From NCBI GenBank assembly GCA_029204225.1, contig CM055092.1:66538930-66602929 (forward strand): a stretch of 64,000 bases of DNA. Reading direction: 5' to 3'. The notes below the pieces were generated by a model. That model saw only the letters and a program-made list of their open reading frames with translations, searched no databases and was not told the origin of the DNA. The number at the start of each line of letters is the position of its first letter. Within the stretch, counting starts at the first letter, position 1. Source of the DNA: Diphasiastrum complanatum (Eukaryota; Streptophyta; Lycopodiopsida; Lycopodiales; Lycopodiaceae). Below are positions 35,954 through 47,357 of the stretch, in pieces. Made by a program: the position numbers and the translations under genes.

Positions 35954-36960
35954 ATGGATTCAATCATCAACATACAGAGCAAGATCTGTAGAGTTTTAGA
36001 TTCTTCAGGATCTAACTTTCTAGCCTGGAAAGTTAAGACATCACTTATACTTAAGGGTGAAGGACTCTTCCCCTGGGTGTATGGCATAGAAGAAATGCCA
36101 ACGACATCAGGCAAAGAGCTACGCAAGTGGAGGGAGAAAAATGACAAGGCAATAGCCCTGCTATCTTCATCCATCGAAGATAGTCTCACACTTGACCTGG
36201 CTACACTCTCCAAAGCTAAGGAGATGTGGGATGCACTGCTCATGACATTTCAAACAAAATCAAGAGGTCAAATCATGATGATGGAAGATCAACTGACAAA
36301 TCTATAGTGGGATGGGAAAGACCTCACTTCTTTTGTAAGGAAGATGAAGGGTCTATTTCTATCACTACATAACGCTGGAGCAGAGTATGCAGTGTCAATT
36401 GAGAAGCAACTCGGTTATCTGCTGGGAGCCTTACCCAGATCTTTTCAGACAACAAGAACCCTACTCGCGAAAGATCCTACAATGACCCTCGAAAAGGCAA
36501 TTGTCGAGATTTGAGAGGAAGTCAAGGCGAGAGAACACCTTGATCACAAGGATGGTTTTGACCAGGCCCTCTACGACAACAAAGAGAAATCCAAGGAGGG
36601 AGTCAAATCAAAGGCATGATCATGATCAGCAAGTAGAAGGGACCATCAAAGACATCTAGAAGAGCAAAGGGAGGTCAAAGCAACAAGGTGGAGAAAACAA
36701 GACTTGCATGAGATGCAGAAGAGATGGGCCCACAGTTGATACATGCTGGCTCGATCCAAAGGTTTAGTGTATCCACTGCCACAAGAAGGGTCATGCAGCC
36801 ATTGATTGCCGCCTGAACCCAAGAAACAAATTAGCACAGAACAGACAGGAGAACAGCAACAGTTCATCCTATGGTGAGGAGCATGAGAGCTCAAACACGG
36901 GCGAAGAGAGACCGAACAGAAATTGTTCGACCGTCTACATCTATGAAGACGTGTGTGCAG
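35954..36960 (+). pseudogene. Copia element 2 gag, degenerate and truncated
   Basis: Starts at ATG 35954. The first 117 codons contain 'SGSNFLAWKVKTSLILKGEG' and 'LSKAKEMWDALLMTFQTKS', typical Copia gag. TAG at 36305-36307 interrupts the frame, which then continues ('WDGKDLTSFVRKMKGLFLSL', 'LGYLLGALPRSF') with more stops after 36510. Two zinc-knuckle-like motifs follow. One is degenerate (C..C....P....C near 36706-36747). The other is intact in its own frame at about 36768-36809 (CIHCHKKGHAAIDC). Coding then ends abruptly at 36960, where an LTR-like segment begins. Protease and pol are missing. Confidence 0.8.
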
Positions 36961-37249
36961 TGTCAATTTTTAGAGAAAAATGACAAATATTGATTGCACT
37001 ATCAATCATTAAGAGTTATTGATTGCTTAATCCAAAGATCTATCAAGTTCTAGGTGTTAGATCTTGATCTAGATGCTTTACACTATGATTTAAGCAAGAG
37101 CAATGGATCAAATGATCAAAAACATGGATGGGCGGCCTCACATGTGTGGAGGATGATACCAGTATGGCCTGTTTACAGAGAGTAAAGTACATTAACTTAC
37201 AAATGCATTTCATTCATCAGAACTCAAGACACATGTGAAAATTACAACA
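36961..37249 (-). repeat. Probable LTR of Copia element 3 (minus sense)
   Basis: 289 bp with TG...CA ends on both strands (TGTCAATTTT...ATTACAACA). It lies between the gag of element 2 and the RNase H end of the minus-strand pol, and matches 62531-62820 in the inverted copy. No good polypurine tract is seen, so the call is tentative. Confidence 0.45.
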
Positions 37250-39146
37250 AAAGTAGAATTTGCCAATGTCACATCAACTTGTTATTGATTTGGTTGATCC
37301 CTTTATAGATCAAGTACATCCACGAGCTGTGAAGTTGAACCTCTTTGGATTGCACCTTCTCCCTCACAAAGTGATGAGCTATCTCAATATGCTTTGTTCT
37401 AGCATGGAAGATCGGATCGGTAGAAATTTGTTGAGAAGCTTGATTATCACAATAGATGCAAGGGATCTCCTCGGCCTTCAGCACTTGAAGCTCCACCAAA
37501 AGTCTTCTTAGCCATAGGAGTTCTTTGGTAGTTGAAGTCAATGCCTTGTACTCGGCTTCACAAGAGGAAAGAGAAATTGTATCTTGCTTTTTGGAAAGCC
37601 AAGATATCACTCCTCCACAAATAAAAGTGACAAATGCACTTATGGATCTTCTATCCATCTTGTCTCCTGCAAAATCTGAATCCGAAAATGCCCTCAAGTA
37701 CAAGTTAGATCCTTGATAGAGAATGCCAAAAATTCTAGTAAAGAGACATATCTAAGCACTCTCTTGGCACTTTTCCAATGATGCATCAAAGGACCTTGCA
37801 TATATTGACTTAACTTGCTTACACGATAACTCTAATCTGGTCTTGTGATTGTCAAATAGATTAAGGATCCTATTAGCTTCCTAAAGAGTGTGATGTCCTC
37901 AAAGGATGCTTCATCACAATCATTAGTAGCTTTACAAGCATGCTCCATAGGGGTGTCAATCCCTTTACAATCTTTCATGCCAAACCTTTCAAGAATGGAA
38001 GTAGCATACTTTGATTGACTTATAGAAGTAAAATCACTACCTCTAGTAGCTTCTATTCCAAGTATGAACTTAAGAAGTCCTAAATCTACCATCTTGAATT
38101 CAGTAGACAAGGAAACTTTAACATTTCTTATGCCTTCACCATCATTTCCTATCAATATGATATCATCAACATAAAGTACTAAAATGATGATCTTTCCATC
38201 ATTACATTTGATGTACAAAGAAGGCTCATAAGTGCTAATCACAAAGCCAAGAGGGTAGAGAAAATCATGCAACCTAGAGTACCAAGCTCTAGGTGCTTGC
38301 TTCAAGCCATATAGGCTCTTCCTTAAGTGGCAAACCTTGTCCTCCTCACCATCCTTGATGAAGCCCTCAGGTTGCAACATGTATATTTCCTCCTCCAAGT
38401 AGCCATTCAAGAAAGCGCTTGTCACATCCATTTGATAGAGATTCCACTTGAATAAGGTAGCAATACAAATGATCAATCTAATGGTTACAAGTTTTTCTAC
38501 AGGAGCAAATGTTTCTTCATAATCTATGTCTCTTAGCAACCAATCTAGCTTTGTATTTACTTATAGATCCATCTTGATTGTACTTTAATATATAGATCCA
38601 CTTGCATGCAAGTGGCTTCTTTCCATATGGAAGGTGTACAAGATTCCAAGTTTGATTATCTATCAAAGCATCAAACTCTACTTGCATTGCATCTCTCCAA
38701 ACTTGTGATCTACTTGCATCTTCATAACATGATGGCTCTTCAAGCATTGTGGTTAGAAAATAATAAGAGGTAGAAGGAGACGTGTCTTCCCTTTGCTTCT
38801 CTTTCTCAAAGTATGTGAGCCTTGAAGGCTCGGCCTTTCTCCTTGTGGATCTTCTCGGCTCCTTTGGCACTTGATTTTGATCTTCCAAAAGATCATTTTC
38901 AAGAGGCTCCTCCTCGGGTGTTACAAGATCTTCATCACCTAAGAGATTAGATGCATTTGGAGACAACTTGTAACTTTGAGATTCATCAAATAAGACATCC
39001 TTGCTAGCTTTTACTTTCTTTGAAATAGGATCAAATATCCTATATCCTTTGCTATTTTCACTATAGCCTACAAATATTCCTTTGAAGGAAGTTGCATCTT
39101 CTTTCCTTCTTGTTTCCAAAGGAAGGTGGACATAACATATACATTA
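37250..39146 (-). pseudogene. Copia element 3 pol fragment (integrase end, reverse transcriptase, RNase H)
   Basis: On the minus strand: the integrase C-terminal region ('FKGIFVGYSENSKGYRIFDP', 39119-38980), the linker and reverse transcriptase start ('QTWNLVHLPYGKKPLACKWI'), then a small deletion and frameshift at about 38520-38540 where 'KGYAQ' is expected. Reverse transcriptase continues at 38539-37832 ('YEETFAPVEKLV', 'MDVTSAFLNGYLEEEIYM', YVDD active site near 38180, 'LIGSLIYLTITRPD'). RNase H is at 37703-37269 ('SDSDFAGDKMDRRS', 'SSCEAEYKALTSTTKELLWL', 'HIEIAHHFVREK'). A break of about 130 bp separates reverse transcriptase from RNase H. Gag, protease and the integrase catalytic core are absent. 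The frameshift is shared with the inverted copy at 60.7-62.5 kb. Confidence 0.88.
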
Positions 39147-39629
39147 GAGGAGTTCTCAATATCAAAAAGACCTTTGTAAAGATACTTTTATTTTTTTCTT
39201 TAGCTTCGACCGTCACCAGGCCCAATCAAAATGCACAGATTTGAAATTAACTGAGAAATAAAAATGCAATATAGAAAACTTTGAAATTTGTGTCCGGGCA
39301 ACATGGATGTATCCCATTGGTTTCTTCTTCTTGCCCAACACGTGCTAATCTGCCCGACGTCAATACCTCAAGTGAAGTTTATTTGACTATGCTGGTTAGT
39401 ATAATGAAATTTGCTAACTATACTAGTTACAGTTATAGAAATACAGTATATACAGTTACATATAATATGGTATACGCAGTAACTTCGACTATGTTGGCAT
39501 TCACATTAGATTAAATGTGATACGAAAAATTGAAATTAACTATCATGTCAGAGAGATTTTTGGCGCCAAAGCTTTGAAAATAGCAATGGCAAGGAGACCC
39601 AAATCTACAATTGAGTCTATAATTTTTTA
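39147..39629. other. Block A1, 5' portion without a firm gene call
   Basis: The Copia 3 homology ends at about 39146. AT-rich DNA follows, with repeated 'ACAGTTA...TATACAGTTACATA' motifs near 39428-39480. A frame from 39517 ('MARRPKSTIESIIFYN') may be the first exon of the next gene, but I cannot join it with confidence. Confidence 0.4.
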
Positions 39630-40913
39630 CAATGAGATGAAGCTGATAACTGGAAGCCAACAAAATATACGAAGAATTCATGGGTATTGCTGCATCCATC
39701 ATCAAAGGGCAATTTTCGACAAAAGAAAAGAGCAAAAATGACTTACAAATCTTATTGGAAAGCAAAAAATTTGGAGTTTAAGACTATCCCGGGAGGTCAA
39801 TCGATATCAGAAGTCTTAGTACAACATGTATATATGCATTCAGAAATCAAAGTACATGCTATCAATCCTCATGATCATCAAAAATGTCATTGTAAGTATA
39901 TCAAAACATATGCACTCTACAGCAATCATAGGTGATTTTCTTTATTGATGCTCTTCAGATTATGATTTAAATGCTTCAACATTGTTTTTTTCTTTCAGAT
40001 TTATATCCATCATGCATAAGTGGATGCGAGCCCGCACAATCACTTGCAGGAATATTAGATGTAATTCACTCTTATGTTGGAAAGCTGCAAAATAGAGGAA
40101 GAAGTCCAAAGGAACTTGCAAATTGTGGTATCTATTTTTATGAATCTTTATATACGCCACAAACAGATGGAGGTTTTGGCAAGCTTGAAGCAATTACATT
40201 GCCTAGTTTTCAAAGTGATGAGTGGCCTACTCCTGATATTATTGTTTCTAAATTCTTGAGATGCAAACTACTCATTGATATTAGAAATGCTATGAAGATA
40301 AGCACAGGCTCAAAAATTGTTCACCTAAGTTGGTTCATCTCATTACATATATTTGTTGATTTTTTTTCAAGTGCTAGTGTTTGTAGGACACCAACTTTAT
40401 TTGTTTGCAAAGATTTATCAGATGAGATTTTGTCAGATTTCATGGATTAAGGCTGGGATAGTAAAACAAATAATGACATAGAATGCAGGATTAAAAAGTC
40501 CTCAATGATCGTTCATTATCATATCGAAAAGCAAATGTTCAGTCTCACATTTAGCTACCAGAGATACAAGAAAATTGAAGGTACATGGCTACCACTGGAT
40601 CAAGACTTTGAACTAAATGGTCACACAAACTGAATGGAAATTAGCATTATCTACAATGAGGAGTATTTGACTATGGTTGAGGTGGAAGCGCATTGGAAGC
40701 TTGATTTTATGAGAACAGAGCTCATGTTATTACAAACCAATCTACCAACATATTTCAGATTTATCATCAATAGAAGACTCGTAATTGAAAATGTCATCAT
40801 TTACAATTGCACATTCACTAATATTTGTCATGTCACAGATGCGAAAAAGACAGGAGCTGATAATGTGCTGCAAAGATCTACCTACAGCAATCATCATTGT
40901 GGGAGAACAATAG
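39630..40913 (+). pseudogene. Unrecognised spliced gene (copy in block A1)
   Basis: Function unknown. One exon starts near 39630, reads '...TYKSYWKAKNLEFKTIPGGQ' and ends at 39891 (donor GTAAGTAT). A pyrimidine-rich acceptor (TTTCTTTCAG) leads to the exon at 39999-40780 ('LYTPQTDGGFGKLEAITLPS', 'DEWPTP'). A shortened intron follows, then a last exon 40839-40913 ending in TAG. The frame is kept across the junctions. CAA to TAA at 40448-40450 stops this copy. Beyond it the frame is open ('LTMVEVEAHWKLDFMRTELM'), where the other two copies are frameshifted. There is no zinc finger, transposase triad or membrane segment I can name. The first exon and true start are uncertain. It may be a host gene captured by the composite, or a component of an unknown element. 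Confidence 0.55.
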
Positions 40914-42519
40914 TTTCAAATAAACTCTAAAAATCTTTATATACACTCTTTCATTCAATAAATGAAAGCCCAAGTTGGGCATCAGTACATGTATTTTGTG
41001 CTCCCAAATTTATAAAATGGAACAACATTTGATATATCAATGTATATTTATCTATGAATTTTATACATGTATTTTTGTTCTATGTTATCTGTATTTGTTA
41101 TAATCTTAATTTAGTATAACTACATCATCCTTTGCACCATCATCAATAACGGGAGGCTGAAGCCTTGCCCTAGCCAGTATACTCAGGATGATTTCTTGTC
41201 TAAAACTGTACACCTGGCTTGATGTGTACTCAGAAAGTGTAAACTACAATATTAGACATTCATGTATTAGTAATGGCTAAAAACATCAACAAAATAGAAA
41301 ACTAATCATGATTCCAAAAATAAGAATAAACATAATTTATTACCTTAGAAATATCAACATCTTCCTAAGGTTGAACCACTCAAAAAATAACTTGGCATTG
41401 TATAATGTGTACTACCCACAGCTGAATGAATCATTTTGCTGGGGTGACTGCAAAAATATTCAGCACACAAGAAATCAAGTATTAAACAGAATGAATTAGA
41501 ATGAAACAAATACATTAGAATACTGATTTCAAAATGCTATTAAGAAAGACAAAATTTACCTCCAAACTGACGATCTGCCAGTCCACGGAATGGGGAACAT
41601 CTGTAGGAATATATTTACTTAAATAAGCAAGGTGTATATCTACATCTTTATCTGCATATTGCTCGTCGAATTTATCTTGACACAAAAACCTTTAATACTA
41701 TTATCTACAGATCTCTTAATAGAGATCAGGTTTAAACTCCAATGGTCACTGCAAAATAAAATTGAAATTTCTTTAGCTGCAATTCTGAGAACTATTTCCA
41801 TTGACAATGCCAATGTTAAAGCATAAAACAACAAGAAGCATTTAATATATCTTCATTAAGTAATTACTTACTTATGAAAAACTTTCTTACCTTTACAGAT
41901 TGTATTCAAGGAATGCTTGTGTATTGTTTTCAGCCTAAATCTTCTATTAATTAGGAGATAGACAAGTCTATCAAGATTAAAGGTTGCTATTTTCTTGCAT
42001 ATGATGCTAGGAATAAGAGCACTTAAGTCAAGAGAGTATCTGGGGTACTCAAGATTGAGTTAAAGTCATTATTTATCTTGATGGATCTCCTAAGAGATTT
42101 TGGTGGAATGAATTTTTGTACTTTAGTTTTTGAAAAATTATAAGTGCATTGGTACCAAAAAGCATTCATGATAGATCTACAAGTAATTGTGGATAGTCTT
42201 GGACTATAATTGTTCGGATCCTTAACTTTTGAACATTGATTTCCAATGTAAAATGACATTTCACCCAGTTATTCATGTAAATTGAGGTTACATGAAAGTG
42301 ATGTTACTAGATTGGAGAGAATCAGACCCAATAGGAAAATTTATCGCTTAGTTTACTTCTAAAGGTCGATATAGTACTTCAATGCAGAGATAGATAATTG
42401 GAGAATTATTCCATCTCTAAGTACTTATTTGATATTGAAGTCAGACTAAGGATTAATTTTTAGGGTAAATGTGAAAGTTAAACGATTGATTTGTTAGCTT
42501 TTGAACTTGACCTTCATGA

Positions 42520-42819
42520 TTGGTTGACTGCTCGACTGCTCATCCAATGTATCATATGAATTTAATTTATATGATGACATTTAGATATATTAAAGATTTT
42601 ACCAATTTGGAGGACTTATCGCTCAATGTACCTTTGGAATCTGAAAGAGTACTCAGAATCAGAAATAAACAGATGAGGAATTGTTCTATCTCTGGGTGCT
42701 TGGTTAGGTTGGTTGGTTAGATTGAGGATAATTATTTATGAGAAAGAGTTAAAAGCATACAAATTGGATCTTCCCTAGTTACTCGTTCTGAGGACAGAAC
42801 TGGTTTAAGGGGGAAAGAA
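42520..42819 (+). pseudogene. Ty3/Gypsy-like integrase tail (copy in A1)
   Basis: Counterpart of 2421-2720, with a few substitutions ('RIRNKQMRNCSISG'). It ends at the purine tract AAGGGGGAAAGAA before TGTTACGTCC at 42820. The assignment is as weak as for the first copy. Confidence 0.35.
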
Positions 42820-43764
42820 TGTTACGTCCATGTCCAGTATGTGGAATTTGGAATAACTCCTGACATGGATAGCCAGTCACTCTAGTGTATATGGTTATTA
42901 GTTATGCCTCATTATTCCGGGCTTGGCCAGTAAAGTAATTAATAATCATATGAGGTCCCAGATCGATATGTGGACTATTGAGCACTTGCATGGTGTTTGA
43001 CTATTATAATGCAAGAATAGGAGGTCAATTGCTATTCTAGGTTGCATGGGGATCCTAAGAGGAAGACTCTCCTCATGGGAGAGAATATATACTAGTGAAA
43101 ACTCGCCCATCTACCTATTGGATTTTCTGATCCTTATAGCCAGGAACCCCTCCTCTCTTGCATTCATTCACCATGGCATGGGGGTGAAGTGGTTAGGGTA
43201 TTGACTAGCCATTTCCTGTTGGTTGGGTGGTTTTGCTCCACATGTGTCCTTTTGGTTGCATGCAATAGGATCTAGTCAGATCTTCACTAGGCGATCCTTA
43301 CAAGTTAAAGTCATCAATTATGCAGTCTCAGACTTGTATTTCAACAAAGGTAATTTGTTGGGGACCATCGAGAGGGTGAAGATACATATTAAAGTCACCA
43401 GCAAGAATAGAAAGAAGGGAGTTATGAGAACTATCACTCTAGAGCTCACCACAAGAGTGGGAAAAATATTGAATATGTAAAAGGCAAACCCACATTTGGA
43501 GATAGTACTAACATTAACATGACCACCAGGGAGAGAGAAATGTGAGGCGAGTTTTTAGTCTGTGAAAACAAGACTCACCAAACCTCCCGGGTATTGGCAA
43601 TAGGAGTGCAGAAGTAATTAAAGTTTCGGGGAAAAGATTTAGTAAGTACGTCAAGGAGAAAACCACTTAGTTTTGTTTATTGAAGACAAACCACAAGGTT
43701 AGAATGCTGAAGAGACAGAAGATAGTTAAAGAGAAGAGAGTGACAGATAGGGAGATTAAGCCCT

Positions 43765-44659
43765 CTAATATTCCAGGGCTTCATGCTCATCATCGTCGTC
43801 TTCTTGGATTTTCTGTTTTGTGTTTGTTGCATGGGCTTGTTGATCCGACTATTTCTTCTTGTCGTTGTTGAATTTCAAGATCTGATAGTTCTGGATTTCA
43901 TGGTTCATCCTCTTGCAGTACTTGTAGAATAGTCTCTTCTTGTTCTGAGTAGGTTGTTGATTCTGGGTCTTCTATGATTGTTTCTGATTGCCGTCAGTTT
44001 GGTTGACAACTTTTTTCTTTTGTTGCTTCCTTGTGTTCTTCTTCGAGAATAATGTTTGCAAGTCATTGATGGAGGACGAGGATACTCCATTCCTTCTTGT
44101 CTCCTCTTGCAACAATATAATTATGACTTTGGACAATGTAATATCTGAGTGTGTGGAAATCATCATCACCCAGTTTTCATATGAGGATGGTAGGCTGGAC
44201 AATAAGGTCATTACAACTTCAGAGTCTTCAATCATTGAACCTATTACCGCCATCTGCTCTAATAGAGTCTTGAACTGATTAATGTGATTCTGAACATAAT
44301 CACTTTCTGACATTCTAAGTGAGAAGAAGTTTCTCCTCACATGCAACTTTTAAGTGACATCCCTCACTTACTATAATGTATTCAATATATCCCAAGCCTC
44401 TTTCGAAGATTGGGCTAGTCTGATGTGGCCAATCTGTATGTCGGAGATGCTAAGGGTAATCAAGGCAAATGCCTTGCCATCTTTGAGGCTTCCATGTGGA
44501 AATGCCTTGCTCATCGACACTAGAAAGTAGTTCGGTTTCAACAACTATTTTCTAAAGCTCCTTGGCCACCGGTACTACTCTCATCTTGAATTTCCATAGA
44601 TGGTAATTCGAACCATCGAGTTTCTCTACCATTAGAATAGACTGTGATTGCGAATCCAT
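43765..44659 (-). pseudogene. Copia element 4 gag, degenerate (copy in A1)
   Basis: Same structure as 3666-4559: ATG at 44659, 'LWKFKMR' start, stops, then the preserved UBN2 core at 44346-43972 ('NHINQFKTLLEQMAVIG', 'LLSSLPSSYENW'), degenerate zinc knuckle and acidic tail. One extra base near 44487 adds a frameshift relative to A0. The primer site and a complete LTR lie just upstream on the minus strand (44805-45713), so this is the 5' end of a minus-strand Copia element whose pol is missing. Confidence 0.75.
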
Positions 44660-44804
44660 TTGAAAGTTTAGGATGAGTGTATGTAGATAGTAGATTATAT
44701 GACTGGAAATAATTACAACAAATTTTTGCTCTTTATCAAAACAATCGTTCTAATAATGTAAGCTCTAAGTCCACTTCAAAAGAATCACAAAGTAGATATT
44801 ACAA

Positions 44805-44815
44805 CTCTGATACCA
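44805..44815 (-). promoter_or_regulatory. Primer-binding site (tRNA-iMet), Copia element 4
   Basis: The minus strand reads TGGTATCAGAG directly after the LTR end CCCAACA. Confidence 0.78.
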
Positions 44816-45713
44816 TGTTGGGATTCGGTGAGGTCTACGTGTCATGACACAAGGAAGCGAGTGGAAATCCTCGGTGCATGCAATGATGTCTATCATATTC
44901 AGACCAAATTCAATAGTTTGAGGTCTGTCCTACTTGATCACAACTTCAAAAACACTGGATCGATACAATCGATTCCATAGCCATGCACAAATTACATCGA
45001 TTTCAGCTTTAGCTTTGCGAAAGCATATTAGGTTTGGGAATCCGAGCAACAAATCAACATAAGCTATCAGTCATACGAATAATTTAATCTACAAATATGT
45101 TCATCTGCTAGCAAGAAATAATCTGAAAATGAATAAAACTGAGCATCAATCACAATATACACAACCTAGATTACTAGAACGTTGATTATTCAGTCCCGAA
45201 TAGATACGGTTTGAATGTAGTCAGAGTCGTGTTCTTTCTGAAATAATACTCCGTAATAACAGAGAGAAAAAACAAAACAATTGCGCTCTAGATGTTCAAT
45301 TGATAGCTACAATGTCTTTAGGAGCTAACCGAGCAACAATAGTTTACAATTAAGATTATTAAGGCACTACGTGATGTTGGCAGTCGACTACCTTCAGACA
45401 ATATCTAATTCAGTTAGAGATTTTGTCCGAGTGTGATTCAATGTACTTGTTGATCTGTCGGTAGTCGAATTACGGCCAATTATTCGAGGATGTCAAACTA
45501 TCGAGGATGACCGAATAATCAAAGATGATCGAATAGGTGAAGGTGTTCGAACAATCGAGGAAACATTGTCACTGATCCTTTTGTATTTTTGTAGACTATC
45601 AGAGAACAAGTGTATTTCTACAGAGAGTATGCAAGTGTACAAGTATTTACAACAGCTAGTAAATGGATCTAGATTAGCAGAGAGATAGGGATGGAGAGGA
45701 TATAAATCCAACA
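44816..45713 (-). repeat. 5' LTR of Copia element 4 (minus sense), complete
   Basis: 898 bp with matching inverted ends (TGTTGGGATT and AAATCCAACA on the plus strand), next to the primer site. It includes a cluster of short motifs (ATCGAGGATGACCGAATA and variants, 45483-45560). No credible gene. Confidence 0.7.
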
Positions 45714-45756
45714 TAAGTTTATGAATGTCTTATTTTTTCCCTAGTAGACATCAAAG

Positions 45757-47357
45757 GGGTGGTAGAAAAGTGATCCAACCTCTTCGGATTAAAGGGGCCC
45801 AACCACTTGAATCAATTGCCTTTACTCAACTTTTGCTTACTAGTAAGAAGTATGTACAATGAGAGGGATCTTGAGCCATGAAAGACCCTAGTATGAGCAT
45901 AGCTGTCTTTTTGTGTCTTATATGTTTGATATGTGGAATACCTTCGTCAAGAAGAGGAAAGGAGATCTTCACCACCATGTCTCTTATTGGGGGCCCAACC
46001 ATGTCAATCACCTTGACTCACAAAATTGGATGATGAAGATTGCATTATCCTAGCCATTAACTAATATTTAATCTGAAAATGTTTAGGATGTCAATCTTAG
46101 TGGTCATAATTTTGGTGTCACGAAAATACTTGAATCTCATGGATAGTATATGAAAATAATTAGAATTATTGGATGGAATATGAGGATTTGGAATATGCCT
46201 CTTGGATAGAACATCATGAAAATGGCGAGCAATTAAAAATTTCTCTATATTTGTAACTTCAAGAAGAATCTTCTAAAGCTCACAGATTACATTTGAATGT
46301 GCTCATTCTTTTGTATATTATGATTAGATTGCCCCATTGTCTTGCCTCTACTAGAGTTGTACTAATATACCTCGTATGTCCTCTCATCATGCCACTATTG
46401 AAGTTGTCATGATATGCCTCATAGTGAACCTCATCTAGTTGTGATGGATTGTGGTGGTAAAGAGTTTTTTAGGCTTCATATGTTATTTCATTTTTCTATT
46501 ATGATGTTTTTTTATAAAACTCATAAATTATCTTGGTCATGATTTTTTGCAAAATACATTTTTTTGTATGATTGTTTCCAAATAATTTGGAAATTGACTC
46601 ATAAAAAAACACTATTTTATACTAAATTAGGTAATCTAAATGATATACCCAACATTTTTCCCTTTTTGTGAATAATCATTTAAATCTCAACTTGTCTATT
46701 TGGAGGCCAATAGTAACTTGAGTACAAGGTCTCATTTTCTATGCTAGATACATTCAAATCCATGTATTTGATGTATACAGAGACATGCATCTTATCTATT
46801 ACTAGTTTGTAGTATAGATACAATATTTACCCTTGAAACTTGTCAAGATTCTATCTACACCTCACATCTTGATCAAGGGCTCACAATAGAAAGGTCAGAT
46901 GAATGAAAGGCTAAGATAGACTCAGCCTCTAAGTGTGAGTACTCTTCACTATATTTGAACCTCTTTTATGCATACTTATCATACATGGAGTAGTGAATAT
47001 TGGACCTTTTGGAAGCAAGCTTGTAAGTAGTGAAGACATTGGCAATCTGCTTATTTGCCTGCATAGTTAGATAGTAGAAACCATTGAGACTTATTTATTG
47101 GGGTGATTTGATTTGAGGATGCCATGGCCTAATACAAGTGTTGGAAGTTCATATCCCGTACTCTTCATGTTTGATATTCCATTGATGTGATGTTTATGTA
47201 TTTTGATCTCTCTTGCTTAGACTAAATATTGCTCTTGCCTAACATTGTCAAGTTTGGGAGTCCAAGTTGCTTATGTTAAGTGCAATCATTTTGGTCATAG
47301 ATCCTTAAGTTAATCTTTGACAAGTTTTTCACATGATATCAAAGCTCTATTCATCTT
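45757..47357 (+). repeat. Repeat B, copy B4
   Basis: Starts GGGGTGGTAGAAAAGTG as in B2 and ends TTCACATGATATCAAAGC. Directly joined to a copy of segment C, as B3 is at the desaturase locus. Bases 45714-45756 before it are unassigned. Confidence 0.65.

Larger units (their letters stand above)
35708..44283 (+). repeat. Left arm of the large inverted repeat
   Basis: Copia 2 LTR end and gag, Copia 3 LTR and pol, and block A1, in this order. The same series occurs reversed at 55305-64000. Junctions between the parts are the same in both arms, so the composite existed before it was duplicated. Confidence 0.88.
39147..44815 (+). repeat. Composite repeat block A, copy A1
   Basis: Same series as A0 but more diverged. 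It lacks the gag N-terminal fragment (bases corresponding to about 1240-1475 in A0). It contains the Ty3-like tail (42520-42819), an LTR start at 42820, and the Copia gag and primer site. Stretches 40914-42519 and 42821-43764 hold no supportable gene. Confidence 0.85.
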
